Assembly: GCF_018613755.1 (NCBI RefSeq)
Contig: NZ_JAGGPP010000008.1
Location: 124,001 to 188,000, forward strand
Direction: 5' to 3'
DNA from: Arthrobacter sp. ISL-72
Lineage (GTDB): Bacteria; Actinomycetota; Actinomycetes; Actinomycetales; Micrococcaceae
Length of the DNA: 64,000 nucleotides
Shown here: one piece after another, positions 1-8,569 of the stretch
How the letters are laid out: every line of letters starts with the position of its first letter
Position numbering within the stretch: the first letter of the stretch is position 1
The notes under the pieces: model-generated
What the model was told of the DNA's origin: nothing
Database searches by the model: none
What the model saw: only the letters and a program-made list of their open reading frames with translations
Made by a program: the position numbers and the translations under genes

Positions 1-1071
1 TTCCACGGCGTGGCCATTGAGGACGACGTCGTCCTGGCGGACGGTGAGTTCCTCACCGGCGGCGATCCGCACCTGCCACTCGACCAGGTCCACGCCTGTC
101 ACCATCTCGGTCACCGGGTGTTCCACCTGCAGGCGGGTGTTCATCTCCATAAAGAAGAACTCATCCGGAGCATCGTCTGAGACAAGGAACTCCACGGTCC
201 CGGCGCCGCTGTAGTGAACGCTGCGGGCGGCGTTGCAGGCGGCCTCACCGATCCGCGCGCGGGTGGCACCGCCGTCGTGCAGGGATTCGAGCAGCGGCGA
301 GGGTGCTTCCTCGATGACTTTCTGGTGACGGCGCTGCAGCGAGCACTCGCGCTCCCCCAGGTGGATGACGTTGCCGTGGTTGTCGGCCAGGACCTGGACC
401 TCGATGTGGCGCGGTGTCGTGACGAGTCGTTCCAGGAAGAGGGTGTCGTCCCCGAAGGCGCTGGCTGCGACCCGGCGGGCGGTTAGCAGGGTGGCGGCCA
501 GCTCTTCCGGGCGTTCCACGATGTGCATGCCCTTCCCGCCGCCGCCGGCAGAGGGTTTGATCAGCAGCGGGAAGCCGACAACGGCGGCAGCCTCGATCAG
601 CTGTGCATCCGTCATCCCGGGCTCCGCGACGCCTGGCACCACCGGGACGCCGTAGCCGGCCACGTGGTTCTTGGCGCGGATCTTGTCGCCCATGACGTTC
701 AGGGACTCCACGCCGGGGCCGATGAACGTAATGCCGGCCTTCTCGAGGGCCCGCGCGAAGTCGACGTTCTCGCTCAGGAAACCGTAGCCGGGGTGCACGG
801 CCTCGGCGCCGGTGTCGCGGCAGGCCTGGATGATGGCCTCGATCCTGAGGTAGCTTTCAGCGGCGGCCGCCGGGCCGATGCGCACGGCGAGGTCCGCTTC
901 GCGCACATGGCGGGCACCGGCGTCGGCGTCGCTGTACACGGCGACCGAACGGATGCCCAGGGCGCGCAGGGTGCCGATCACGCGGCAGGCAATCTCGCCG
1001 CGGTTGGCTACCAGGACGGTGTTGAACAAGGGCTTTGCGTGAGAGAGGGGCTGCTGGGTAGGCGTTGTCAT
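1..1071 (-). CDS. Biotin carboxylase (alpha) subunit of an acyl-CoA carboxylase, 3' part cut by window edge
   Basis: ATP-dependent carboxylation of biotin, first half-reaction of an acyl-CoA carboxylase. 357 codons are visible and the frame is still open at base 1, so the C-terminal carboxylase part and any biotinyl domain lie outside. Seen: N-terminal [10 protein letters not shown] at about residues 21-30, [10 protein letters not shown] at 93-102, the ATP-grasp glycine loop GGGGKG at about 176-181, and [14 protein letters not shown] near residue 300, all diagnostic of biotin carboxylases. The ATG at 1069-1071 lies 7 bases beyond the stop of the beta subunit, so the two are co-transcribed leftward. 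The beta partner resembles methylcrotonyl-CoA carboxylase, which suggests leucine catabolism; acetyl/propionyl specificity cannot be excluded from this part. Confidence 0.93.
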   Translation of the reverse strand, partial: MTTPTQQPLSHAKPLFNTVLVANRGEIACRVIGTLRALGIRSVAVYSDADAGARHVREADLAVRIGPAAAAESYLRIEAIIQACRDTGAEAVHPGYGFLSENVDFARALEKAGITFIGPGVESLNVMGDKIRAKNHVAGYGVPVVPGVAEPGMTDAQLIEAAAVVGFPLLIKPSAGGGGKGMHIVERPEELAATLLTARRVAASAFGDDTLFLERLVTTPRHIEVQVLADNHGNVIHLGERECSLQRRHQKVIEEAPSPLLESLHDGGATRARIGEAACNAARSVHYSGAGTVEFLVSDDAPDEFFFMEMNTRLQVEHPVTEMVTGVDLVEWQVRIAAGEELTVRQDDVVLNGHAVE

Positions 1072-1078
1072 GAGTGGC

Positions 1079-2686
1079 TCACATCCGGAACAGGCCGAAG
1101 GAGGTCTCCGGCAGCGGGGTGCGGGAGACGACGTCGAGCGCCAGTCCCAGGACGGTGCGGGTGTCCGCGGGGTCAATCACGCCGTCATCCCAGAGGCGGG
1201 CGGTGGAGTAATAGGGGCTGCCCTGGTCCTCATACTGCTGCTTGATGGGGGCCTTGAAGGCTTCTTCGTCTTCGGCGGACCATTCCTCGCCGCGGGCCTC
1301 GTACTGGTCCCGTTTGACGGTGGCGAGCACGCTGGACGCCTGGTTGCCGCCCATCACCGAGATCCGGCTGGCCGGCCACATCCACAAAAAACGCGGCGAG
1401 TAGGCCCGCCCGCACATGGAGTAGTTGCCCGCCCCGAAGGAACCGCCGATCACCACGGTCAGCTTCGGGACGCGAGCGGTGGCCACCGCGGTGACCATCT
1501 TGGCGCCGTTCTTGGCGATGCCGCCCTGCTCGTAGTCCTTGCCGACCATAAAGCCCGAGAGGTTCTGCAAAAAGATCAGCGGAATGCCGCGCTGGTCGCA
1601 GAGCTCGATGAAGTGGGCTCCCTTGAGCGAGGATTCGCTGAAGAGCACGCCGTTGTTGGCCACAATGCCCACCGGGTGGCCGTGCAGCTTCGCGAAGCCC
1701 GTCACCAGGGTGGTGCCGTAGTTCTTCTTGAACTCGTGGAACCGGCTGCCGTCCACCAGCCGGGCAATGACCTCGCGGACGTCGTACTGCGCGTTGACGT
1801 CCGTGGGAACGGCACCGTAGAGCTCCTCCGGGTCCGCAAGGGGCTCGACGGGGGCGTCCACCTCCCAGGCGGGGGCGGCCGGCTTCGGCAGGGTGGCGAC
1901 GATGTCGCGGACGATCTGGAGGGCGTGCTCGTCGTTCTCGGCCAGATGGTCCGTGACGCCCGAGATCCTCGAATGAACGTCCCCGCCGCCGAGCTCCTCC
2001 GCAGTGACGATCTCGCCGATGGCGGCTTTCACCAGCGGCGGGCCGCCCAGGAAGATGGTTCCCTGGTTGCGCACGATGACGGTTTCGTCGCTCATGGCCG
2101 GCACATACGCGCCGCCTGCCGTGCACGACCCCATCACCGAGGCGATCTGCGGAACCTTCGCGGCAGACATCCTGGCCTGGTTGAAGAAGATCCGGCCGAA
2201 GTGCTCCTTGTCCGGAAAGACTTCGTCTTGTTTCGGCAGGAAGGCGCCCCCGGAATCCACAAGGTAGATGCAGGGCAGCCGGTTCTCAAGCGCGATTTTC
2301 TGCGCCCGGAGGTGCTTCTTGACTGTCATCGGATAGTACGTGCCGCCCTTGACGGTGGCGTCGTTGGAGATGACCAGCACCTGGCGGCCGTGGACCAGGC
2401 CGATCCCGGCAATCACGCCCGCACCCGGTGAATCGTCGTTGTACATGCCATTGGCGGCCAGCGGCGCGATCTCAAGGAACGGGCTGCCGTCGTCGAGCAG
2501 GTGGTCAATACGCTCGCGGGGCAGTAGCTTGCCCCGTGACACATGCCGTTCCCGGGACGCCTCCGGGCCGCCCAGCGCCGCGGCGGCCAGGCGTTCCTTC
2601 AGCTCGCGGGCCAGTCCCAGCTGGGCCTCGCGGTTCGCAGTGTAAGCGGCGCTTTGGGCGTCCACCAGGCTGGCGATTTTCTCCAT
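1079..2686 (-). CDS. Acyl-CoA carboxylase carboxyltransferase (beta) subunit, methylcrotonyl-CoA carboxylase type
   Basis: Transfers CO2 from carboxybiotin to an acyl-CoA; 535 residues, normal for the family. The frame stays open upstream, but the start is set at ATG 2684-2686 ([11 protein letters not shown]) because a GGAAG Shine-Dalgarno lies just before it and family similarity begins there. Crotonase-fold signatures include [16 protein letters not shown] and [14 protein letters not shown] in the N-half and [20 protein letters not shown] in the C-half. The run [20 protein letters not shown] is characteristic of methylcrotonyl-CoA carboxylase beta subunits rather than propionyl-CoA ones (family knowledge). 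First gene of the operon with the alpha subunit; transcribed away from the TetR gene at 2832, with two operator-like repeats in between. Confidence 0.92.
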   Translation of the reverse strand: MEKIASLVDAQSAAYTANREAQLGLARELKERLAAAALGGPEASRERHVSRGKLLPRERIDHLLDDGSPFLEIAPLAANGMYNDDSPGAGVIAGIGLVHGRQVLVISNDATVKGGTYYPMTVKKHLRAQKIALENRLPCIYLVDSGGAFLPKQDEVFPDKEHFGRIFFNQARMSAAKVPQIASVMGSCTAGGAYVPAMSDETVIVRNQGTIFLGGPPLVKAAIGEIVTAEELGGGDVHSRISGVTDHLAENDEHALQIVRDIVATLPKPAAPAWEVDAPVEPLADPEELYGAVPTDVNAQYDVREVIARLVDGSRFHEFKKNYGTTLVTGFAKLHGHPVGIVANNGVLFSESSLKGAHFIELCDQRGIPLIFLQNLSGFMVGKDYEQGGIAKNGAKMVTAVATARVPKLTVVIGGSFGAGNYSMCGRAYSPRFLWMWPASRISVMGGNQASSVLATVKRDQYEARGEEWSAEDEEAFKAPIKQQYEDQGSPYYSTARLWDDGVIDPADTRTVLGLALDVVSRTPLPETSFGLFRM

Positions 2687-2735
2687 TGACTGCTTCCGTT
2701 CCCTGACGCCCGGGAGGGCCGTCCTGAGCGATTCG

Positions 2736-2781
2736 GTTAGTCCCGCGTAACTGAGATTTAGGTTAGTCTCTATTAACTGTG
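2736..2781. promoter_or_regulatory. Tandem operator-like repeats between the carboxylase operon and its TetR gene
   Basis: Two copies of GTTAGTC-N5-TAACTG-N-G start at 2736 and 2762, 26 bases apart. Each contains the inverted pair GTTA...TAAC within a 16-base core (2736-2751 and 2762-2777). The position, in the only gap between the divergent genes, and the matching architecture suggest binding sites for the TetR protein encoded at 2832; that assignment is inference. Confidence 0.6.
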
Positions 2782-2831
2782 ATGTCCAACACGCGCTTGC
2801 ATTGCTAGATTTGCAGTTCCAAGGAGGAAAT

Positions 2832-3527
2832 GTGCCGATCATCGAGCGCGGCCCGGCGGCGCAGCCCGGCCTCAACAGCCCAGCGGCGCCACGGAGCCAG
2901 GCGACCCAGCGCAGCCAGTCGACCCAACGCAGCCAGGCCAAAGAAAGCCGGCGCCGGGCCTTGCTGTCCTCGGCGGCCACTCTTTTTGCCCTCAACGGCT
3001 TCAACCGTGTTTCGCTGGAGGACCTGGGGGCCGCGGCAGGCGTCAGCGGCCCGGCCGTGTACCGCCATTTCGCGGGCAAGCAGGCGGTGCTGGGTGCACT
3101 GTTGCTCAGCGTGAGCCAGGAATTGCTGGATGGCGGCCGCCGCGTGGTGGCGGACGCCAAGGATCCCGCAGCAGCGCTCTCCCGCCTCGTCCAGTTCCAC
3201 GTTGACTTCGCCCTGACCAATCCCGACGTCATCCGGGTCCAGGACCGCGATTTCAGCAACCTTTCGGACGACGACCAGGCCGAAGTCCGCACCCTGCAGC
3301 GCAACTATGTGGAGCTCTGGGTTGACGTGCTGCAGGAACTGCACGCGGAAACGGACACAGCCGAACTCCGGATGCGGGCCCACGCAGCCTTTGGCCTGAT
3401 CAACTCCACGCCGCATTCCGTACGCAGCCACGGACGGCGGGTGGCCGTCAAGTCAGCCCGGCCGCTGCTGGAAAGCATGGCCCTCGCCGCCCTACTGGTG
3501 GCCGCCAGCCCCGTTCCCGGCGAATAG
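2832..3527 (+). CDS. TetR/AcrR family transcriptional regulator
   Basis: 231 residues from GTG 2832, chosen because AAGGAGG at 2821-2827 sits five bases before it; the in-frame ATG at 2802 has no ribosome site. The N-terminal tail is rich in repeated RSQxTQ units (about residues 21-36), followed by a TetR helix-turn-helix ([18 protein letters not shown] ... [18 protein letters not shown], about residues 40-88) and an alpha-helical ligand domain. The gene diverges from the acyl-CoA carboxylase operon, the usual arrangement for a local repressor responding to an acyl-CoA intermediate (inference). It is convergent with the E2 gene, separated by a strong hairpin terminator. Confidence 0.88.
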   Translation: MPIIERGPAAQPGLNSPAAPRSQATQRSQSTQRSQAKESRRRALLSSAATLFALNGFNRVSLEDLGAAAGVSGPAVYRHFAGKQAVLGALLLSVSQELLDGGRRVVADAKDPAAALSRLVQFHVDFALTNPDVIRVQDRDFSNLSDDDQAEVRTLQRNYVELWVDVLQELHAETDTAELRMRAHAAFGLINSTPHSVRSHGRRVAVKSARPLLESMALAALLVAASPVPGE

Positions 3528-3630
3528 CGCTCCCAACACGGGGCAGTTCGACACGGACACGCCGGGGATTCTTCCGCCGGCGTCGGCCAGCGGTCCCAAT
3601 GTGCCCCACGATGGTCACCGCCTGGCACAG

Positions 3631-3679
3631 AAAACTGCCGGCGGCCCCTTCCTTCCGGAACGGGCCGCCGGCAGTTTTT
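3631..3679. terminator. Bidirectional terminator between TetR gene and E2 gene
   Basis: A 17-bp perfect stem, 3631-3647 paired with 3662-3678, starts with AAAA and ends in TTTTT, with a 14-base loop. It lies between the convergent stops at 3527 and 3706 and can serve both strands. Confidence 0.85.
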
Positions 3680-3705
3680 GTGGCGGGAGTTTTTTTGGCC
3701 GGAAC

Positions 3706-5079
3706 CTAGACCATGGCCAGGACCATCCCCGGGTCAGCCAGAATGGCGCCGATGTCCGCGAGGAACCGGGACCCCTGCTCACCGTCCACCAGCCGGTGGT
3801 CGAAGGACAGGCTGAGGGTCATCACTTGGCGCAGGACCACCTCATCCTGGTACTCCCATGGCATCTTCCGCATGGCCCCCATGGCGAGGATGGCTGCTTC
3901 GCCGGGGTTCAGGATCGGAGTGCCGGCGTCGATGCCGAAGACTCCGATGTTCGTGATCGAGATCGTGCCGCCGGACAGTTCGGCCGGACTGGTCTTGCCG
4001 GCCCGGGCAGTCTCGGTCAGGGCGGTGAGCGCCGTGGACAGCTCGGTCAGGGACATCCGGTCTGCGTCCTTGATGTTCGGTACGGTCAGCCCGCGTGGCG
4101 TCGCGGCGGCAATGCCCAGGTTCACGTAGTTGAACTGCACGATTTCCTGGTTACCCTCGTCCCACCGCGAGTTCAGCGACGGCTGACGTCGGAGGGCAAT
4201 GAGCAAGGCCTTGGCCACGAGCGTCAGCGGGGTCAGCTTCAATCCCTCAAACGCCCGGCTGGCCTTGAGCCGGGCCAGCAGCTCCATGGTGGGAGTGACG
4301 TCAACCGTCAGGAATTCCGTCGCGTGCGGTGCGGTGAAGGCACTGGACACCATGGCCGCAGCGGTCAGCTTGCGGACGCCCTTGATGGGTGTCCTCGTTT
4401 CGCGTTGACCCGGTGTGCCGGTTCCTGCACTGCCTGATGCTTCTGCTCCCGCCATGGCCGGAGTCGCGGCAGGATGTTCTCCCCCGCCGGCGAAGTTCTG
4501 AACATCCTCGCGGGTGATCAGCCCGCCGGCGCCGGACCCCGGCACCGCGGTGAGCTCGACACCAAGATCCTTGGCGAGTTTCCGCACGGGAGGCGTGGAC
4601 CGCGGCCGCTCAGCGGGGACCACGGGCCCGGGACGGCTCTCGGACGGCACGGCCGCCGGGGCAGGTCGGGCCTCGTCGGCAGGCGAAGCTGCCGGGGACG
4701 CAAATGTGCGTGCGCGCCGCACCGGCCGGCCGGTCGCCTCGAGGACGGCGCCGTACCCCACCAGGTTCGGCTCGCGTTTTGCGGCCTCCGCCGGTGCCGG
4801 TCCCCCGCCGGCCGGTTCGCCGTCGTCGCCCTCCACCTCGAAGGATACGATCGGCTTACCCACCTCGACGACGGTTCCCGGCTGTTCGTGGAGGGCGGTA
4901 ATCACGCCGGCGAACGGTGACGGCAGTTCGACGACGGCTTTGGCCGTTTCCACTTCAGCGATGACCTGGTTCAGGGCAACGGTGTCGCCTACCGCGACCT
5001 TCCAGCTGAGGATTTCCGATTCCGTCAGCCCTTCGCCAAGGTCCGGGAGCCTGAATTCCTTGATCATGACCGCGCTCAT
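3706..5079 (-). CDS. Dihydrolipoamide acyltransferase (E2) of a branched-chain 2-oxoacid dehydrogenase complex
   Basis: E2 core of a 2-oxoacid dehydrogenase, 457 residues. Domains in order: a single lipoyl domain (about 6-80) with the lipoyl-lysine in VETAKAVVE (K47), a Pro/Ala linker, a peripheral subunit-binding domain (about 160-200, VRKLAKDLGVEL ... GLITREDV), and a catalytic acyltransferase domain ending in the active-site motif DHRLVDG (His about 428). The ATG at 5079 overlaps the E1beta stop as ATGA with GGAAGG directly before it; an in-frame ATG four codons in (5067) is an alternative. Last gene of the E1alpha-E1beta-E2 operon. No E3 (lipoamide dehydrogenase) gene follows, so E3 must come from elsewhere. 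Substrate (branched-chain versus pyruvate) is inferred from the Lrp-type neighbour. Confidence 0.92.
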   Translation of the reverse strand: MSAVMIKEFRLPDLGEGLTESEILSWKVAVGDTVALNQVIAEVETAKAVVELPSPFAGVITALHEQPGTVVEVGKPIVSFEVEGDDGEPAGGGPAPAEAAKREPNLVGYGAVLEATGRPVRRARTFASPAASPADEARPAPAAVPSESRPGPVVPAERPRSTPPVRKLAKDLGVELTAVPGSGAGGLITREDVQNFAGGGEHPAATPAMAGAEASGSAGTGTPGQRETRTPIKGVRKLTAAAMVSSAFTAPHATEFLTVDVTPTMELLARLKASRAFEGLKLTPLTLVAKALLIALRRQPSLNSRWDEGNQEIVQFNYVNLGIAAATPRGLTVPNIKDADRMSLTELSTALTALTETARAGKTSPAELSGGTISITNIGVFGIDAGTPILNPGEAAILAMGAMRKMPWEYQDEVVLRQVMTLSLSFDHRLVDGEQGSRFLADIGAILADPGMVLAMV

Positions 5080-6086
5080 CCTTCCAGGCCGCTCAGGGAG
5101 TTCGGGCGGCCCAGGGCCCGGTCCACGCCGTCCAGGATCCGGTCCAGGCCCGGAAGGTGGTGCATTTCAAGCTTCGAATAGGGATACGGAATGTCGAAAC
5201 CAGTGATCCGGACGGGGGCCGATTCCAGGTGGTAGAAGCAGCGCTCGGTGATGCTGGCCGCCACTTCGGCGCCGAGTCCGCCGGACTGGCCGGCTTCGTG
5301 CGTAATGACGAGCCTTCCCGTCTTGCGCACGGAGGCTTCGAGGGTTGCGAAGTCCACCGGTGCCAGCGAGCGCAGGTCGATGACTTCCACCGACACGCCT
5401 TCGTCTGCCGCGGCCAGCGCAGCGTCCTTGGCAGTCTTGACCAGCGGGCCGTAAGCGACCAGCGTGACGTCCTTGCCCTCGGTCACCACGCGGGCCTTCT
5501 CCATCGAGAAGGCAGTGGCCGGGTCGATCGACTCATCCACTTCGCCCTTGTCGTGGTAGCGGCGCTTCGGTTCGAAGAACAGCACGGGATCGTCCAGGGC
5601 GATAGCCTGCTGGATCATCGTGTGGGCATCCTGGGGATTGGAAGCACTGACAACGCGCAGCCCGGACGTGTGCGTGAAGTACGCCTCCGGGGACTCCGAG
5701 TGGTGTTCCGGCGATCCGATGCCGCCGCCGAACGGAACACGCACGGTGATGGGCATCTTCACTGCACCCTGCGTCCGGTAGTGGATCTTGGCCACCTGGG
5801 AGACAATCTGGTCGAAAGCCGGGTAGATGAACCCGTCGAACTGGATTTCGACGACGGGCCGGTAGCCGCGGTAGGCGAGGCCGACGGCGGTGCCGATGAT
5901 GGCCGACTCGGCCAGCGGAGTGTCCACCACGCGGTGCTTGCCGAAGTCCTTCTGCAAGCCGTCCGTCACCCGGAAGACGCCGCCAAGGGTGCCGATGTCC
6001 TCTCCCATCAGGATCACCTTGGGGTCGTTTTCGAGGGACTTGCGGAGGCCGGAGTTTATTGCCCGGGCAAAGGTCATCTGCGTCAT
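5076..6086 (-). CDS. 2-oxoacid dehydrogenase E1 component, beta subunit
   Basis: Thiamine-diphosphate-dependent decarboxylase half, 336 residues, full length. The N-terminus MTQMTFARAINSGLR, the GEDIGTLGGVFRVTDGL segment and the C-terminal transketolase domain (TGRLVITHEAGQSGGLGAEV) are typical of PDH/BCKDH beta subunits. The start ATG (6084-6086) overlaps the E1alpha stop as TAATG, and its own stop overlaps the E2 start as ATGA, so the three genes are translationally coupled for stoichiometric assembly. Whether the complex uses branched-chain 2-oxoacids or pyruvate cannot be settled from sequence alone; the divergent Lrp/AsnC regulator favours branched-chain acids. Confidence 0.92.
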   Translation of the reverse strand: MTQMTFARAINSGLRKSLENDPKVILMGEDIGTLGGVFRVTDGLQKDFGKHRVVDTPLAESAIIGTAVGLAYRGYRPVVEIQFDGFIYPAFDQIVSQVAKIHYRTQGAVKMPITVRVPFGGGIGSPEHHSESPEAYFTHTSGLRVVSASNPQDAHTMIQQAIALDDPVLFFEPKRRYHDKGEVDESIDPATAFSMEKARVVTEGKDVTLVAYGPLVKTAKDAALAAADEGVSVEVIDLRSLAPVDFATLEASVRKTGRLVITHEAGQSGGLGAEVAASITERCFYHLESAPVRITGFDIPYPYSKLEMHHLPGLDRILDGVDRALGRPNSLSGLEG

Positions 6087-7276
6087 TAGCGAGCACCTTC
6101 TTCGGAGGGGGCCCCTGCGGGATCGCCGAAGGAAGCCAGGTAGCGGGAATAGTGGTCTTCCTGGCGGTCCAGCCAGGAGTTGGGGGTGCTGTAGACGTGC
6201 TTGAAGATGTCCAGCGGCTTCGGATCCGGCATGTTGACGCAGCCGGCCCGCAGCTCGCGGGCTACGGCGTCTGCCTTGGCGGCAACCCGCGCCTCCAGTT
6301 CGTCGGTCAGCAGGCCCTTGCGGTCCAGCAGGCCCTTGACCCGGGCTATCGGGTCCTTGGCTGCCCAGTCTTCCAGTTCGTTGGCATCGCGGTACCGGGT
6401 GGGGTCGTCTGCAGTGGTGTGCGGGCCCATCCGGTAGGTGACGGCCTCAATGAACGTGGGTCCGCCGCCGTGGCGGGCCCGTTCCAGCGCCTCGCGCGTC
6501 GCCGCCATTACGGCCAGGACGTCATTGCCGTCCACGCGGATGCTGGGTATGCCGAACCCGGCCGCGCGGTCGGCGATCCTGATGTGGGACTGCAGGCGGA
6601 CCGGTTCCGAAATGGCCCAGTGGTTGTTCTGGCAGAAGAAGACCACCGGGGACTGGAAGCTGGCAGCGAAAACCATGGCTTCGTTGACGTCGCCTTCGCT
6701 CGTGGCGCCGTCGCCGAAATAAGTGATGGCCACGGAGTCCGCGCCGTCGTTTTGGATGCCCATGGCGTAGCCGGTGGCATGCAGGGTGTGGGCGCCGATG
6801 ATGATCTGCGGCGTGGCCAGGTTGACGGTGTACGGATCCCACCCGGCGGAGGCGTTCCCCCGCCAGACCTTGATGATGTTCGGCAGGTCCACGCCGCGGC
6901 AGTACGCGACGCCGCTCTCGCGGTAGCTGGAGAACACGAAGTCGTCGTCCCGGAGCGCCCTTGCGGAACCGATCTGGGACGCTTCCTGTCCCAGCAGCGG
7001 CGGCCAGAGGCCAAGTTCCCCCTGGCGCTGGAGGGCGGTGGCTTCAGTATCGATCCGCCGGATGACCACCAGGTCTTCATAGAGGGAGGCCAGTTGCTCG
7101 TCACTAACATCCCTGACCCAGGCGTCGTACTGCGGATGGCTGACGCGCTCACCCCCGGGAGTGATGAGTTGGATCAGGCTTTCGCCCGTCCCGCGGTGAT
7201 GATTTGCACTGTTGTCCGGGCCATCGGGGGCCTTGCCGCCCTGACCCAACTCGTCTGTAAACACAGTTGCACGCAA
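6086..7276 (-). CDS. 2-oxoacid dehydrogenase E1 component, alpha subunit
   Basis: Pairs with the beta subunit to form the E1 decarboxylase. 396 residues from a TTG at 7274-7276; the true start is uncertain because this TTG abuts AAGG with no spacing, and an in-frame GTG lies at 7262-7264. The conserved region starts by about residue 34 (LIQLITPGGERVSHP). The thiamine-diphosphate motif is clear: GDGATSEGDVNEAM ... QNNHWA (about 195-232), and the phosphorylation-loop-like RMGPHTTADDPTRYR follows. First gene of the operon. Upstream, 184 bases separate it from the divergent Lrp gene and hold a CRP-type palindrome at 7359-7378. Confidence 0.9.
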   Translation of the reverse strand: MRATVFTDELGQGGKAPDGPDNSANHHRGTGESLIQLITPGGERVSHPQYDAWVRDVSDEQLASLYEDLVVIRRIDTEATALQRQGELGLWPPLLGQEASQIGSARALRDDDFVFSSYRESGVAYCRGVDLPNIIKVWRGNASAGWDPYTVNLATPQIIIGAHTLHATGYAMGIQNDGADSVAITYFGDGATSEGDVNEAMVFAASFQSPVVFFCQNNHWAISEPVRLQSHIRIADRAAGFGIPSIRVDGNDVLAVMAATREALERARHGGGPTFIEAVTYRMGPHTTADDPTRYRDANELEDWAAKDPIARVKGLLDRKGLLTDELEARVAAKADAVARELRAGCVNMPDPKPLDIFKHVYSTPNSWLDRQEDHYSRYLASFGDPAGAPSEEGAR

Positions 7277-7358
7277 CCTTCATACGTCGTGTCACCGGCG
7301 CTTCAGGGACTCGTGATCCCCGTACACGCCAGCCGCCCGGGCGCCGTTGCCCCGGATA

Positions 7359-7378
7359 ATTGTGACGATACTCACAAT
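7359..7378. promoter_or_regulatory. CRP/GlxR-type palindrome between the E1alpha operon and the Lrp gene
   Basis: ATTGTGA-CGATAC-TCACAAT is a perfect 7-bp inverted repeat with a 6-base spacer. It contains TGTGA-N6-TCACA, which is exactly the consensus half-sites of CRP and of actinobacterial GlxR. Its centre is about 92 bases from both flanking start codons. Binding by a CRP-family protein is inference; the regulator's gene is not in the window. Confidence 0.7.
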
Positions 7379-7460
7379 GCTCAATGGGTACAACCACTGC
7401 CGAAAAAACTGAGCAGAATGCACTGTCTACCGGCCAATCACCGTGCTAGCCTTGCGCATT

Positions 7461-7934
7461 ATGCAAGCTTTGGATGGCACAGACACCCGGCTCCTTTCCG
7501 CCCTCGCCAAGGACCCGAAGCGGACCGTGGTGGCCCTGGCCCAGAAGCTTGGACTGTCACGCAACACCGTGCAGGCGAGGATGGCCCAGCTGGAGAAGAA
7601 GCACGTGTTCCTGACCTTCGAGCGGCGGATCAATCCGGCGGCCCTGGGATACCCGCTCATGGCGTTCATCTCCGTCCACGTGCAGCAGCAGAAACTGGGC
7701 CAGCTGGCCGTGGACCTGGCCGGGATCCCGGAAATCCTGGAAGGCTACGGACTGACCGGCTCGGCCGACCTCCTGCTGCGCGTCGTGGCCCTGGATGCGG
7801 AGGACCTTTTCCGCATCAACGGCAAGATCCTCGCCTGCGACGGAGTGGACCGGACGGACACGGCCCTGGCCATGGGAGAACTGATCCCTTTCCGGATCCA
7901 GCCGCTGCTCGAGCGGGGATCAGCCGCAGGGTAA
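7461..7934 (+). CDS. Lrp/AsnC family transcriptional regulator
   Basis: 157 residues from ATG 7461. An N-terminal AsnC-type helix-turn-helix (LDGTDTRLLSALAKDPKRTV ... GLSRNTVQARMAQLEK, about 3-50) is followed by a RAM/AsnC ligand-binding domain (MAFISVHVQQQKLGQL ... GSADLLLRVV). An upstream in-frame GTG (7443) lacks a ribosome site; instead TAGCCT at 7447-7452 ends 8 bases before the ATG, suggesting a leaderless mRNA. It diverges from the E1alpha-E1beta-E2 operon; Lrp-type BkdR activators beside bkd operons are known from Pseudomonas, so a similar role is inferred. Confidence 0.88.
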   Translation: MQALDGTDTRLLSALAKDPKRTVVALAQKLGLSRNTVQARMAQLEKKHVFLTFERRINPAALGYPLMAFISVHVQQQKLGQLAVDLAGIPEILEGYGLTGSADLLLRVVALDAEDLFRINGKILACDGVDRTDTALAMGELIPFRIQPLLERGSAAG

Positions 7935-8036
7935 GGCCGGCCGGGACTATAGGCTGGTTCCCGTTGAACGACTCCTGGCCATGAACGGCCGCGCAATCAG
8001 GCAGCGGGCGAGGCCGGCTGCCGGAAAGGCTTGATC

Positions 8037-8513
8037 TTGAGCAATCCGCAGGAACCGTACCGGCCTCCGGAACAGGGCCACCCGCCGGCCAACAACCGCA
8101 GGAAACTGTGGACTGTCCTGGGCATTGCAGGCGGAGCGGTCCTCCTTGCCGCCGCGGGCGCTGTCCCGCTCTTCAACCTCCTGGGCGGCGCAGCCGGCAA
8201 GGCGCAGGGCCTCGCGGACGATTTCACCCAGCTTGTCATCACAGGGGACACCGACACGGCGTACGACGATTACCTCGACCCGGCGCTCCAGGACAAGCTC
8301 TCCAAGGAGGAGTTCGCCGCCGGCGTCCAAAGCCTCGAACTGAACGACTCCTGCAAGCCGGCCATCAACAAGGTGAGCGACGAGAACGGCACCAACGCCG
8401 CCGACGTCGAGGGGGTCATCAGCTGCGACGGCAAGGAAGTGGATCTGGCCTACCGCTTCGATGGCAACAACGACATGAAGATGATCAACATCAAACTCCG
8501 GCCGAAGGCCTGA
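8037..8513 (+). CDS. Hypothetical membrane-anchored protein with extracytoplasmic DUF4878-like fold
   Basis: 158 residues from TTG 8037 (MSNPQEPYRPP), chosen because GGAAAGG at 8022-8028 gives an 8-base spacing; a TTG two codons earlier is also in frame. Proline-rich cytoplasmic head (about 1-20), one transmembrane helix (LWTVLGIAGGAVLLAAAGAVPL, about 25-47), then an outside domain of about 100 residues with two cysteines (SCKPAI and ISCDGK) that could form a disulfide. I do not recognise a defined function; resemblance to DUF4878/lumazine-binding-like small domains is only by style. It stands alone between the Lrp gene and a convergent symporter operon. Confidence 0.75.
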   Translation: MSNPQEPYRPPEQGHPPANNRRKLWTVLGIAGGAVLLAAAGAVPLFNLLGGAAGKAQGLADDFTQLVITGDTDTAYDDYLDPALQDKLSKEEFAAGVQSLELNDSCKPAINKVSDENGTNAADVEGVISCDGKEVDLAYRFDGNNDMKMINIKLRPKA

Positions 8514-8517
8514 ACTG

Positions 8518-8550
8518 ACAGGAGCTCCCGTGATTCACGGGAGCTCCTGT
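8518..8550. terminator. Bidirectional terminator
   Basis: A 15-bp perfect stem (ACAGGAGCTCCCGTG at 8518-8532 with its complement at 8536-8550) closes on a 3-base loop. It starts five bases after the stop at 8513 and faces the convergent symporter stop at 8570. No long T-run follows. Confidence 0.8.
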
Positions 8551-8569
8551 TGTATGTCAGCCGGTGCGG

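Noticed and set aside
1070..2431. Long plus-strand open frame of 453 codons opposite the carboxylase beta gene
   Set aside because: It is the antisense shadow of a strongly conserved gene in high-GC DNA; composition is typical of a shadow frame and no domain is visible.
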